This document shows, piece after piece, positions 8,914 through 17,255 of a stretch of DNA of 64,000 bases. This stretch comes from Paenibacillus daejeonensis DSM 15491. GTDB taxonomy: Bacteria; Bacillota; Bacilli; Paenibacillales; Paenibacillaceae. The notes beneath the pieces are model-generated. The model worked only from the letters and a program-made list of their open reading frames with translations. It searched no databases and had not been told where the DNA came from. Each line of letters opens with the position of its first letter. The first letter of the stretch is position 1. Both the position numbers and the translations under genes were made by a program. Where the stretch lies: positions 384,635 to 448,634 of the forward strand of contig NZ_KB899661.1 of NCBI RefSeq assembly GCF_000378385.1, given 5' to 3'.

Positions 8914-11263
8914 CCTTTCGTATCAGCTTGCGATAGTCATTGGGCGACACACCCTCCAGACGCTTGAAGGTCCGGAGGAAGGTCGTCCGGTTAAAAAATC
9001 CGCACTGCTCCGAAACCTCGGCAATGGTCTGCTCGCCTGCGAGCAACTCCTTCGCCTTGCCGATCCGCAGAAAGCTGATATAATCGGTCAGATTCATATC
9101 ATATTTCCCTTTGAATACACGCGAGGCGTATTTCATCGAGACGCCCATTTCTTCGGCAATCGATTCCAGATACAGATCGGAGGTAAAGTGCGACTCTACA
9201 TATTGCTTGATCAGCTGCGCCAGCTCCGTGGACTTGCCCGGTGGACGGTGGTTATCGGCCTCGCGATCTGCGATAGCGTGGAACAAGCGAACCAGCAGCG
9301 CCCGGCTCTGCCTGAAATCCTCTGGCCGCTCCAGCGGACCCGTCATCCGGCCATGATCCTCGTCAGAGAGCAAGGACTCCGCATCCATTCCACGTTCACG
9401 GGCATACCGCATCGCCGTCTGGTACATCTCACCAAGCAGCAGCGTCCGTACCCGGTAGGGGGCGCTCCGCTTTTCCGACATCTCCAGCAGCTCATCCGCC
9501 ATCTCCTCCAGCCCACCCTTGTCGCCCACCTTCAGCAGATTGAGCAGGCGGTTCTCATCGGCAAACGAGTAATGCTGAGCCCCCGCGCTCCCCAGATCCT
9601 CGGCATACCGGACAGTAAACGGTTCATTATCTTCAATCGCATGCAGGGCCGTAACCGCCTCGCGGTAGGATCTCGTAATACCCTGCACATGGTCATGATA
9701 CTTGCCAACCCCAATATGGATGCGGCAGTAGGACCAATCATGAATAAAGGTCTGCACCAGCCGCTCCAACCCCTGGCCGATGGCTTCGCGAATCGTCTCA
9801 TCCTCTGCATTGACGACGCACAGGAATGTATTTTTGCGGGACTCGAGCACATACACCGTAATAAAATCGCGCAGCAGCCCGTCCATAATCTTCTTCAGCT
9901 TGCTCTGAATGACGATTCGATCGACGTCCTGGATGTCCTGATAGAACGGCGTCAGGAACTCCACAGACACGATCATGCACACAAATCCGGACTGGTCAAA
10001 AGCCAGCCGCTGCCGCATCGTCCGCAGCAGCTCCTCATTCTGATCCTCGCGCTGGTCGATTCCGTGCATAAGCCGCAGCAGCGACTGATCGAGGTATTCT
10101 TGCGTGAGCATGTGCAGCTCATGCTGGTACCGCAGCCGGTAGGAGATTAGCTCATGAATGCCACTGCCGATCTGCTGCAAGTCCCCGGCATGCGCCTGGC
10201 TTTCTTTGCCCCAGTTCAAGCCACTCTGCTCCTGGGCCAGCACCTCGCCCAGCTTGCGAATCGGATTATAAATCCGGAAGGAGAAAATGAAGGAGAACAG
10301 CCCGCCAATCACAACCAGCAGCACGCAGATGCCGACGATCAGACTGAGCATGCCCGAGGCCTGGCGGCGAAACTCATCCACCGGCGTAAGGGCATAGAAG
10401 GTCCACCCATAGAGTCCGCTTGTAACCGACGATACGGTATACGACTCTCCATCCAGCGATAGCTCGGCGGCAGCAGCTTGTGGCGCCTCTGGTGTCTCGC
10501 TAGCCTCCCCACGGATTTGCCGCAAGACTGACTCTGCTCCAAAAGACGAATCCGAATTCAGCACAATCTCGCCTTGATTGTCTACGACCAGTACACGAGT
10601 CACGCCTGGTTCGAGGATGACCTCCATCGTTCGGAAGAGCATCCGTTCCCGGATCGTTGCTACGAGCACGGCCGGATGCGCGCCATCCCGATTGGTGGCA
10701 ATGAATGAGATGACTCGCTTCGTGCCGAAGGAATTATCCACGGTAGCCGGGTAGACGATCTCAATGGAAAAGCGGCTCTCCAGACGATCCTTCCAGTACG
10801 TGTTGTCATAATCAAGATAGTGATAGAATTTTCCAAAGAAGGAGTCGAACGCGTTAAGTCCGCTTGCTGTAAAGACGCTGCTATCATCGGCATAGACAAA
10901 TACCTCATCGATAAACCGGTTCAAGCTGTAGCGCGTCCGCCCCACGCTCAGCGGCAGCAGATACAACTCCGCCAGATCCTCTTCCGTGTAGGTGGAGCGC
11001 GGCTTCAATAGACGCTTCACAACCGGATCGCCAAAAAAGCCGACGCCCGACTCGTGAATCATCTGCAGATAGCCGTCGATGGCATCTGCGGAGGATTGGA
11101 GGTTCATCGTCAGCTTGTCATTGTAATCGCGCTTGAACTCTTTGACATAGTTGGTATACGAGAACACACCGATGACGATAACCAGCACCAGCAGCGACAA
11201 AAAATACAGGAGGATCTTGAAGAACAACTTGTTTACTCTCAGCAAAGCGAGCCACTTCGTCAT
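8882..11263 (-). CDS. Membrane-anchored AraC-family sensor-regulator (YesN/two-transmembrane type)
   Basis: A 793-residue regulator. A transmembrane helix at ~14-36 (LLYFLSLLVLVIVIGVFSY) precedes an extracytoplasmic sensor region. A second helix follows at ~300-325 (GMLSLIVGICVLLVVIGGLF), then a cytoplasmic linker. The C-terminal ~100 residues form an AraC double helix-turn-helix (LESIAEEMGVSMKYASRVFK, then VSEQCGFFNRTTFLRTFKRL). Such proteins are common beside LplABC-type sugar transporters in Paenibacillus and are thought to sense external sugar or transporter state. The start is the ATG at 11263, with AGGAGG 8 bases upstream; the TTG at 11269 is too close to that site. It lies between the binding protein and the sialidase-like gene, so it is part of the operon it probably controls. 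Confidence 0.9.
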   Translation of the reverse strand: MTKWLALLRVNKLFFKILLYFLSLLVLVIVIGVFSYTNYVKEFKRDYNDKLTMNLQSSADAIDGYLQMIHESGVGFFGDPVVKRLLKPRSTYTEEDLAELYLLPLSVGRTRYSLNRFIDEVFVYADDSSVFTASGLNAFDSFFGKFYHYLDYDNTYWKDRLESRFSIEIVYPATVDNSFGTKRVISFIATNRDGAHPAVLVATIRERMLFRTMEVILEPGVTRVLVVDNQGEIVLNSDSSFGAESVLRQIRGEASETPEAPQAAAAELSLDGESYTVSSVTSGLYGWTFYALTPVDEFRRQASGMLSLIVGICVLLVVIGGLFSFIFSFRIYNPIRKLGEVLAQEQSGLNWGKESQAHAGDLQQIGSGIHELISYRLRYQHELHMLTQEYLDQSLLRLMHGIDQREDQNEELLRTMRQRLAFDQSGFVCMIVSVEFLTPFYQDIQDVDRIVIQSKLKKIMDGLLRDFITVYVLESRKNTFLCVVNAEDETIREAIGQGLERLVQTFIHDWSYCRIHIGVGKYHDHVQGITRSYREAVTALHAIEDNEPFTVRYAEDLGSAGAQHYSFADENRLLNLLKVGDKGGLEEMADELLEMSEKRSAPYRVRTLLLGEMYQTAMRYARERGMDAESLLSDEDHGRMTGPLERPEDFRQSRALLVRLFHAIADREADNHRPPGKSTELAQLIKQYVESHFTSDLYLESIAEEMGVSMKYASRVFKGKYDMNLTDYISFLRIGKAKELLAGEQTIAEVSEQCGFFNRTTFLRTFKRLEGVSPNDYRKLIRKDERRDNAASS

Positions 11264-11289
11264 CTTCAAGTCCTCCTTTCATTGTTACT

Positions 11290-11440
11290 AAGGGTCGGTT
11301 TTCAGCACCGAGAAGATTGGAGGCAGGAGGAAATGAGGAGCGGAGCGTAGGCAAACCTACGTGAGCACCTCAGAGTTTCCGGAGGAAACTAGCTTCGTAA
11401 GCATCCGCTTAGTTCCGACTGCATTCAATATTCGATGCCG
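11290..11440. repeat. Intergenic hairpin cluster upstream of the AraC sensor gene
   Basis: The 213-base gap after the binding-protein gene holds GTAGGCAAACCTAC (11347-11360) and GTTTCCGGAGGAAAC (11375-11389), both self-complementary. They lie in a stretch rich in GGAG/CTCC repeats and ending GCTTCGTAAGCATCCGC. It may reduce read-through from the transporter genes into the regulator gene. No T run follows, so this is not called a terminator. Confidence 0.5.
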
Positions 11441-11477
11441 AATTATCATCCTGATTTACTTCGTGATGGAAAGCGAC

Positions 11478-13049
11478 TTAAGGAGTGCGGGTGTAGGCTT
11501 CGTTGTAGATCTGCTCCATCTCCTCGGCTCCGGCTGCAGTCAGCTCGCTTGCCCAGGCGTCGAAGTCATCCAGCGACTTGGTGCCGATGATGAATTTCAC
11601 CACATCCTGCTCCAGGACGGAGATCCGGGTGGTATAGTCCTTGATGCGGTCATTTTCTTCATCCGTGAAGGCTGGAGACAAGCCCGGTACGATGACTGCG
11701 CCCGGATCCGCTACCAGCTCTTCGCCCCAGCGGACAAGATCCGGTGGCGCCATCTGCCGGGTAGGACCTTCGTCAACGCGTACAGCCAGTGCCAGCAGAC
11801 CGCCCCCGATCTCCGACATCATGACGCGTGCCGGGTCCGAAGCATTGGCGTATTGCTCCAGCACTTCCGGTTTGATCTCCGGCTGCCCATTCACAACCTC
11901 ATACGTTTCGCCCTCGACGCCATAGTTCGTAACCGTTGTGCCTTCCTCCCCGTACATCCAGTCGAACATTTTGATCAGGGCCTCCGGGTTCTTGGTCTTG
12001 GAGCTAATGACATAGTTGTCGATCAGCCAGCCTTTTGGATACAGCCAGCCCCGGGTCTGGCCTTGGGCATTCTCCAGATACGGCAGCCGGTCAAAGCGTG
12101 CCTCGGGATTACTTTCCTGAAGAATGGTATTGTAGTTGACCGCAAACTGATTATTATCGTAGTAGAAGAATGAGCGTCCCGTGCTCAGTTTTTCATCCCA
12201 GTTCTGCTTGGTGTTGACCGCAAAATCCGGATCGAGCAAGCGCTCGCTGTATAGGCGGTTCAGATAGCTCAGGACTTCCTTGAACTCCGGCTTGTTGGTT
12301 CCATAAAAATACGTATCGGTGTCCGGATCAAGCGTCATGCCGTAGCCGCTGCCCATCCCGAATGAGAACGCATCCATAAAGGACATTCCGCGTGTCGTCC
12401 ACGGATAGGAGTCGGGATAGGCCTGTTTCATCGCCGCGAGCACCTCGTACAGCTCATCAAATGTCGTCGGCACCTCCATTCCCACTTCCTCCAGGATATC
12501 CATCCGCATCAGCAGTGTTTTGCCACCTTGAATCTTGAATTTCTCCGTAATTGGCAGAGAGTAGAGCTTGCCGTCGATGAACAGCTTGTTAATCTCCGGA
12601 TTCTCTTCGATCGCCGCCTGCAGATTCGGCATCTGATCCAGATAATCCGAGATGGTCACGAACATGCCCGTGCCCGCAAACTCGGCCACTTCACTCGCTT
12701 CCACGCCCATAATATCCGGAATGTTGTTGGTGGCCAGCAGCGCACGTTTCTTGTCCAGATAGTTGCTGCCTGGCACCGGCTCCAGGTTAATGGTGACGCC
12801 CGTCTGACGTGCAATCTCTTGCAATACTGGTGTGTCGGTCTTGATCACCTGTGATGGGTTCTCGCCACGCATCATACGCACGGTGATTTGCTCCTGGCCT
12901 GCCGTTTCCGTCGATGTGCCCGGCGCCGGCTCCGCATTGCCTCCGGTATTGCCACCTGTGCCATTGCCCGTGCCTCCGCTGCTGCACGCCGAGAGCAGCA
13001 ATGCGAATACGATGCAGAGCGTTACCCAGTACCCTTTTCGTTTTGCCAT
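11478..13049 (-). CDS. Extracellular solute-binding lipoprotein of a carbohydrate ABC transporter
   Basis: A 523-residue type II signal-peptide protein. A basic start and hydrophobic stretch (YWVTLCIVFALLLSAC) end in a lipobox whose cysteine is residue 22, followed by a Gly/Ser/Thr-rich linker. This predicts a membrane-anchored sugar receptor. Length and composition fit the LplA-like family that pairs with LplB/LplC permeases. It captures the substrate for the two permeases encoded upstream; no ATPase gene is nearby, so a shared MsmX-type ATPase is likely. AGGGG lies 10 bases before the ATG. The substrate is unknown; the sialidase-like and aldolase genes downstream suggest an amino-sugar or sugar-acid glycoside. 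Confidence 0.88.
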   Translation of the reverse strand: MAKRKGYWVTLCIVFALLLSACSSGGTGNGTGGNTGGNAEPAPGTSTETAGQEQITVRMMRGENPSQVIKTDTPVLQEIARQTGVTINLEPVPGSNYLDKKRALLATNNIPDIMGVEASEVAEFAGTGMFVTISDYLDQMPNLQAAIEENPEINKLFIDGKLYSLPITEKFKIQGGKTLLMRMDILEEVGMEVPTTFDELYEVLAAMKQAYPDSYPWTTRGMSFMDAFSFGMGSGYGMTLDPDTDTYFYGTNKPEFKEVLSYLNRLYSERLLDPDFAVNTKQNWDEKLSTGRSFFYYDNNQFAVNYNTILQESNPEARFDRLPYLENAQGQTRGWLYPKGWLIDNYVISSKTKNPEALIKMFDWMYGEEGTTVTNYGVEGETYEVVNGQPEIKPEVLEQYANASDPARVMMSEIGGGLLALAVRVDEGPTRQMAPPDLVRWGEELVADPGAVIVPGLSPAFTDEENDRIKDYTTRISVLEQDVVKFIIGTKSLDDFDAWASELTAAGAEEMEQIYNEAYTRTP

Positions 13050-13144
13050 AGATTGATCGCCCCTGTCTTCTTAGTCTTATTATTATTCGAGCCTGCCAAC
13101 AGGTCAACTGGACGACTGCTGGAAACCGGCTGAACAACCACGAG

Positions 13145-14017
13145 TTATCCCTTGAGGGAGCCTACCATAACGCCTTTCACGAAGTACTTCTGTATAAAAG
13201 GATAGATCAGCAGGATCGGCGCGACGGCAATAATGATGACCGCATATTTGATGTTGGTCGCCGTGACGCTGGCAAAGACGCCGCTAATCTCCTGCGATTG
13301 ACTGGACATCTCGCCCATGACCACCATGTTGCGGAGGATGATCTGAAGTGGAAACTTCGCTTTTTCGTCGAGATAAATCATGGCCGGGAAGAAGCTGTTC
13401 CAGTGCCCCACCGCGTAAAACATGCCCATCGTCGCCATGACCGGCTTGGAGAGCGGCAGCGTGATGCGTACCAGGGAAGTGAACTCTGAAGCGCCGTCCA
13501 GCGCTGCCGATTCGTACAGCTCATGAGGAATGTTCTGAAAAAACGTCCGCATGATGATCATGTTCCAAACGCTGATCGCACCGGGAATGACCAGGGCCCA
13601 CATCGTATTCATCATGCCCAGGCTCTGTACGAGCAGATAGGATGGAATGAGGCCACCGCTGAAGAACATGGTGAATACAATCATCAGGGTGAAAAAGCCC
13701 CGTCCATAGAAGTCCCGCTTGGAGAGCGGATAAGCACACAGCGTTGTGCAGATTAGGTTAATTGCTGTGCCCACTGTCGTATACAGAATGGTATTGAAGT
13801 AAGAGCGCCCGATTGAAGGGTCCTCAAACACCAAGAGATAGGTCTGCCAGTTGAAATCCACCGGCCAGAATGAAACATCGCCGCGCATGACGGCATTGCC
13901 CCCACTAACCGAGACAATGAAGATGTAATAGATCGGATAAAACGTCACGAATACAAGACCCAACAAGAAGATAACATTGGCCGTGTCGAACACCCGGCTA
14001 CCCAGACTGGTCTTCAT
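13145..14017 (-). CDS. Carbohydrate ABC transporter permease (LplC-like)
   Basis: A 290-residue inner-membrane permease with about six transmembrane helices (for example VIFLLGLVFVTFYPIYYIFI). The ATPase-docking EAA loop reads ELYESAALDGASEFTSLVRI and is followed by TLPLSKPVM. The C-terminus YFVKGVMVGSLKG is characteristic of LplC/YtcP proteins. The true start is the ATG at 14017 with AAAGGAGT five bases upstream; the frame extends further upstream over the preceding gene but without a ribosome site. It follows the LplB-like gene by 16 bases and precedes the binding-protein gene, and would dimerise with the former to import a sugar. Confidence 0.92.
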   Translation of the reverse strand: MKTSLGSRVFDTANVIFLLGLVFVTFYPIYYIFIVSVSGGNAVMRGDVSFWPVDFNWQTYLLVFEDPSIGRSYFNTILYTTVGTAINLICTTLCAYPLSKRDFYGRGFFTLMIVFTMFFSGGLIPSYLLVQSLGMMNTMWALVIPGAISVWNMIIMRTFFQNIPHELYESAALDGASEFTSLVRITLPLSKPVMATMGMFYAVGHWNSFFPAMIYLDEKAKFPLQIILRNMVVMGEMSSQSQEISGVFASVTATNIKYAVIIIAVAPILLIYPFIQKYFVKGVMVGSLKG

Positions 14018-14033
14018 CGCGGACTCCTTTCTG

Positions 14034-15002
14034 CTACCATAGGCTGGTTTCGCTGAATTTGCGGCTGAGATAGTTGGCGGTGGCCAGGAAGAAGAGCGCC
14101 ACGACGGAATTAAACAGGCCGACGGCGGTGGCATAGCTAAAATCGCTGGATACAAGCCCCCGTCTGTACACATAAGTGGCAATGACATCGGACGTCTCAA
14201 AATTGGAGCCGTTGGAGAGCAATAGCACCTTCTCGAACGAGACAGCCATAATCGCCCCGATGCTGAACAGCAGCATGATGATAATCGTCGGTGCAATGCC
14301 GGGAAGCGTCACATGCCACATTTGCCGCCAGCGGCCCGCCCCATCGATCTTCGCCGCCTCATAGAGCTGACTATCAATCCCGGAGAGCGCAGCCAGATAA
14401 ATGATGGAGCCCCACCCGATGCCCTGCCAGATTTCCGAGGAAATGTAGATCGTCCGGAACCACTCCGGCATCATCAGGAACTGAATCGGTTCGACCCCGA
14501 ACACGCTCAGGAACTGATTAATCAGGCCATCAAAGGAGCCAAAGTTCACAATCATTCCCGCCACCACGACCGTGGACAGAAAGTGCGGCAAATAACTGAC
14601 CGTCTGGACGAACCGCTTGAACAGCACATGGCGAATTTCGTTCAGCAGCAGCGCCAGGATGATGGGTGCCGGGAAGGCGAAGATGATCTGGTAGACACTG
14701 ATTAATATGGTGTTGCGAATCAGGACAAAGAAGTATGGATCCGATAGAAAATTCTTGAAATGCTGTAGTCCGACCCACGGGCTGCCGGCGATGCCGTCAA
14801 AGACGTTGTAGTTTTTGAAGGCGATGATGATGCCGAACATCGGAACATAACAGAAAATTACGAAAAACAAAAACGGAATGAGAAACATCGCATAATAATA
14901 CCGGCTTTGCTTGAGCCGCCGCCAGACCTCACGCCAGCCGCTCTGCGGCGCCTTCGCCCCGGGCCGCTGCAGACCCCCTCGATCCAGTGAAGCTTCGGGC
15001 AT
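14034..15002 (-). CDS. Carbohydrate ABC transporter permease (LplB-like)
   Basis: A 322-residue permease and the first gene of the operon. The N-terminal helix (YYYAMFLIPFLFFVIFCYVP) and the following MFGIIIAFKNYNVFDGIAGS are typical of LplB. The EAA loop is QLYEAAKIDGAGRWRQMWHV followed by TLPGIAP. The start at 15002 places AGGAGG nine bases upstream; another ATG at 15008 is only three bases from it. It pairs with the LplC-like permease immediately downstream. Upstream lies a 388-base gap shared with a divergent secreted-protein gene. Confidence 0.92.
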   Translation of the reverse strand: MPEASLDRGGLQRPGAKAPQSGWREVWRRLKQSRYYYAMFLIPFLFFVIFCYVPMFGIIIAFKNYNVFDGIAGSPWVGLQHFKNFLSDPYFFVLIRNTILISVYQIIFAFPAPIILALLLNEIRHVLFKRFVQTVSYLPHFLSTVVVAGMIVNFGSFDGLINQFLSVFGVEPIQFLMMPEWFRTIYISSEIWQGIGWGSIIYLAALSGIDSQLYEAAKIDGAGRWRQMWHVTLPGIAPTIIIMLLFSIGAIMAVSFEKVLLLSNGSNFETSDVIATYVYRRGLVSSDFSYATAVGLFNSVVALFFLATANYLSRKFSETSLW

Positions 15003-15390
15003 GGGCATCTCCCTCCTTTTCCAGACTATTGATATGAAGCCTACGATTGTGGATCGCTCGGCCATGCTCAACAGGCTGTTCATCTGATTTCATCGTAAGG
15101 TGTGGAGGGCTTGCCTGCCTATTCGCAGTAAGGGACCGCGATGATGCATCTCTCCCCCTGGCTGCCCATGATGCATCTCTCCCCTTGATGCGTTTGTCTA
15201 TGGAAAAGGGCGGGTTTCTGGCGGTGTTGGTGGGGATAAACGGCAAAAAGACAATGGTTTCTCCCGTTGGGGAATCCATTGTCTTTTTTATAGAAAGGCT
15301 CATAAATATAACAAATCTAACCATGAAATGCGACAATAATAGTATAGAAGTGAGGAAGTAAACCATGAACCCGGATTAGGATGTGTAAAC
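15003..15390. other. Divergent intergenic region with repeats and a hairpin
   Basis: This gap separates the minus-strand sugar operon from the plus-strand lyase-like gene. It holds a fragment of the C-type repeat (GCCTACGATTGTGGATCG, 15039-15056). It also has a 15-bp direct repeat GATGCATCTCTCCCC (first copy near 15144, second about 30 bases on). A strong hairpin at 15246-15287 (AAAGACAATGG with CCATTGTCTTT) is flanked by A and T runs. The hairpin resembles a bidirectional terminator yet lies upstream of both genes. I could not place promoters with confidence; a TATACT on the minus strand near 15345 is the best -10 for the operon. Confidence 0.5.
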
Positions 15391-16833
15391 GTGAGCAGGA
15401 TGAAGAAAACGCTGGGGCTGGTATTGGCTGGCATGCTGATGCTGAGTCTGACCGCTGCGGCGGTCGAGCCGACGGCATTGCTAGAGCAGTCTTTTGAGTC
15501 GGGGACGGCTGGTGAGCCCTATGGGCTGGATGAATGGGCAGCGGCGCATTGGATCTCGCCATGGATGCTGGGCGACGAACGCAGTCAACTGGATGACCAG
15601 GTCAGCCGAAGTGGCAGCCAATCGCTCCGTATTCGGTACCCCGCCGGCCAGTACATGCCAGAGGCTTCGGGATATCTGGCGCCGTTCCAGCTGGAGCCCG
15701 CGAATGAGTATTACGTGTCGTTCTGGGCGCGGTTCAGCGAGGATTTCAGCTGGGGCACTCGGCGTTCGGAGGGTAAGCTGGGCTTAGGTCTGGCAGGTGG
15801 TGCCGCCTGTTCCGGCGGGCAAACGTGTACGGGCGACAACGGCTTCAGCTCGCGTCTGCTGTGGCGGGAGGGTGGTCGGGCAGCCGTCTACTATTATGCC
15901 ATGGACCATCCCGGCCCTTATGGCGATGTCGTCTATCTCACCGATGCGACTGGCGAGCCGGTCACTTATCCACGCGGAGAATGGTTCAATGTGGTACAGC
16001 GGCTCAAGGTGAACACCGTCACCAACGGCCAAGCCCATCCCGATGGCGAGATTGAGGTTTGGTATAACGGTCAAGCCGGAGCCAAGATTACCGGGCTGCG
16101 GTTTGTCACTAATAGCGACAAGGTGGACAAGGCTTACTTTGCCACGTTTTACGGGGGCGGCACGCCGGAATATGCGCCCACCCATGATTCGTATATCTGG
16201 TACGACGATCTGAAGGTATCCCAGCAGCGGTCGGACATGTGCGAGCTGGAGCCGGGAACCTGTGATGAATGGGACCGGGTGCGCATGCTAACCGCCCGAA
16301 TTCCTGCCCATTGGGCCAAGGCCGAGCTCCAGCGCGCTATCGAACAACGACTCTGGGAGGGTCCGCCAGCAGGCCGTTCGTTCAATCCGGATGCGCCGAT
16401 TCAGCGGGCGGCTCTGGTGGAGCTGCTGGTGCGAGCGCTTGGGATGGATCAGGCTACCGACCGAGCACAGTTCCCGGATATACGGCATTTGACACAAGCG
16501 CAGCAGCAAGCCATCGCGGCTGCAGTGACAGCCGGGGTCATCAACGGTTTCGAGGATGGCAGCTTCCGCCCGCAGGGCGAAGTGACACGCGCTCAGTTGG
16601 CTACCATCCTGGCCCGAGCCTTGAAGCTCCCCGTGAATGCGGCTACTTCAACTCAGCCCTTCACCGACGATAACACCCTACCTGGCTGGGCAAGGGATAG
16701 CGTCTACGCCTTGAGCGGGCTGGGCATCCTGCAGGGACGGAACGGCCACGTGTTCGACCCTCAGGCGCCGGTCACCTCTGCGGAAGCACTCGTTGTGCTG
16801 CTGCGGGCGGTGGATCTGGCGGATCGGAGTTAA
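15391..16833 (+). CDS. Secreted polysaccharide lyase-like protein with three C-terminal SLH domains
   Basis: A 480-residue exported protein. The signal peptide is TLGLVLAGMLMLSLTAAAVE. Residues ~28-290 look like the PL14-like jelly-roll family: KLGLGLAGG, NGFSSRLLWREGG, PRGEWFNVVQRLKVNTVT, DGEIEVWYNG and a closing DSYIWYDDLKVS. PL14 members cleave alginate or glucuronan-type polymers. Residues ~300-480 hold three SLH modules (WAKAELQRAIEQ, INGFEDGSFRP, WARDSVYALSGLGILQG) that anchor proteins to cell-wall polymer. A GTG start at 15391 has AGG about ten bases upstream; the ATG at 15400 has no usable spacing. It converges with an SLH-bearing deacetylase. The lyase activity is inferred from pattern recall and needs a profile search. 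Confidence 0.7.
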   Translation: MSRMKKTLGLVLAGMLMLSLTAAAVEPTALLEQSFESGTAGEPYGLDEWAAAHWISPWMLGDERSQLDDQVSRSGSQSLRIRYPAGQYMPEASGYLAPFQLEPANEYYVSFWARFSEDFSWGTRRSEGKLGLGLAGGAACSGGQTCTGDNGFSSRLLWREGGRAAVYYYAMDHPGPYGDVVYLTDATGEPVTYPRGEWFNVVQRLKVNTVTNGQAHPDGEIEVWYNGQAGAKITGLRFVTNSDKVDKAYFATFYGGGTPEYAPTHDSYIWYDDLKVSQQRSDMCELEPGTCDEWDRVRMLTARIPAHWAKAELQRAIEQRLWEGPPAGRSFNPDAPIQRAALVELLVRALGMDQATDRAQFPDIRHLTQAQQQAIAAAVTAGVINGFEDGSFRPQGEVTRAQLATILARALKLPVNAATSTQPFTDDNTLPGWARDSVYALSGLGILQGRNGHVFDPQAPVTSAEALVVLLRAVDLADRS

Positions 16834-16929
16834 TAGGGGTCCGTGGAGGTAGCCGAGGTGAGACCATTGGATGACAACATGGTTGTATTCGTCAGGCGGG
16901 CCACGCAAGTACGATCGTGACAGCAAAAG

Positions 16930-17055
16930 AATGTTCTTATCGCAAACAAGCCGAAATATAGGGAGCTAGCCTTGGAATAACGGAAAATATGCGCCACAAA
17001 ACGATGCGAGCCCCGCAAAAAGACAGAATAGCGGAAAATAGAAGCCGCTTTTGTA
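16930..17055. repeat. Degenerate 51-bp intergenic repeats
   Basis: In the 422-base gap between two converging genes, TAACGGAAAATATGCGCC (from 16978) recurs 51 bases later as TAGCGGAAAATAGAAGCCGC (from 17029). A weaker related segment (TCGCAAACAAGCCGAAATAT) precedes them. Period and TAACGG start match the repeat family described elsewhere. The rest of 16834-17255 holds nothing I recognise, and the small minus-strand frame there has no ribosome site. Confidence 0.6.
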
Positions 17056-17255
17056 AAACATGCACCATTATCATTATTGGGCATCACGTGTTGGCTAAGG
17101 TGGGGGAACTGCGGAGTTAATCGCGCCGCATGCGCAATCAGCGCTCCGTTGCGATAAGCGCAGCTGGCTAGCATTAGCCTCTTCCCTCTTGCCCCCACGT
17201 GCCCCACGCGCGGGAGCCGGCGGCATGACGCGGTCGGACGACCACATCACCATCC

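Noticed and set aside
8819-10150. A 443-residue open frame opposite the AraC sensor.
   Set aside because: Antisense shadow in GC-rich coding DNA; the minus-strand gene has an intact helix-turn-helix domain and ribosome site.
13145-14296. A longer LplC-like permease beginning at 14296.
   Set aside because: The first 93 codons run across the end of the LplB-like gene and are low-complexity; the ATG at 14017 has a clear ribosome site.
16830-17207. A 125-residue minus-strand frame between two SLH genes.
   Set aside because: No ribosome site; the DNA consists of degenerate 51-bp repeats.
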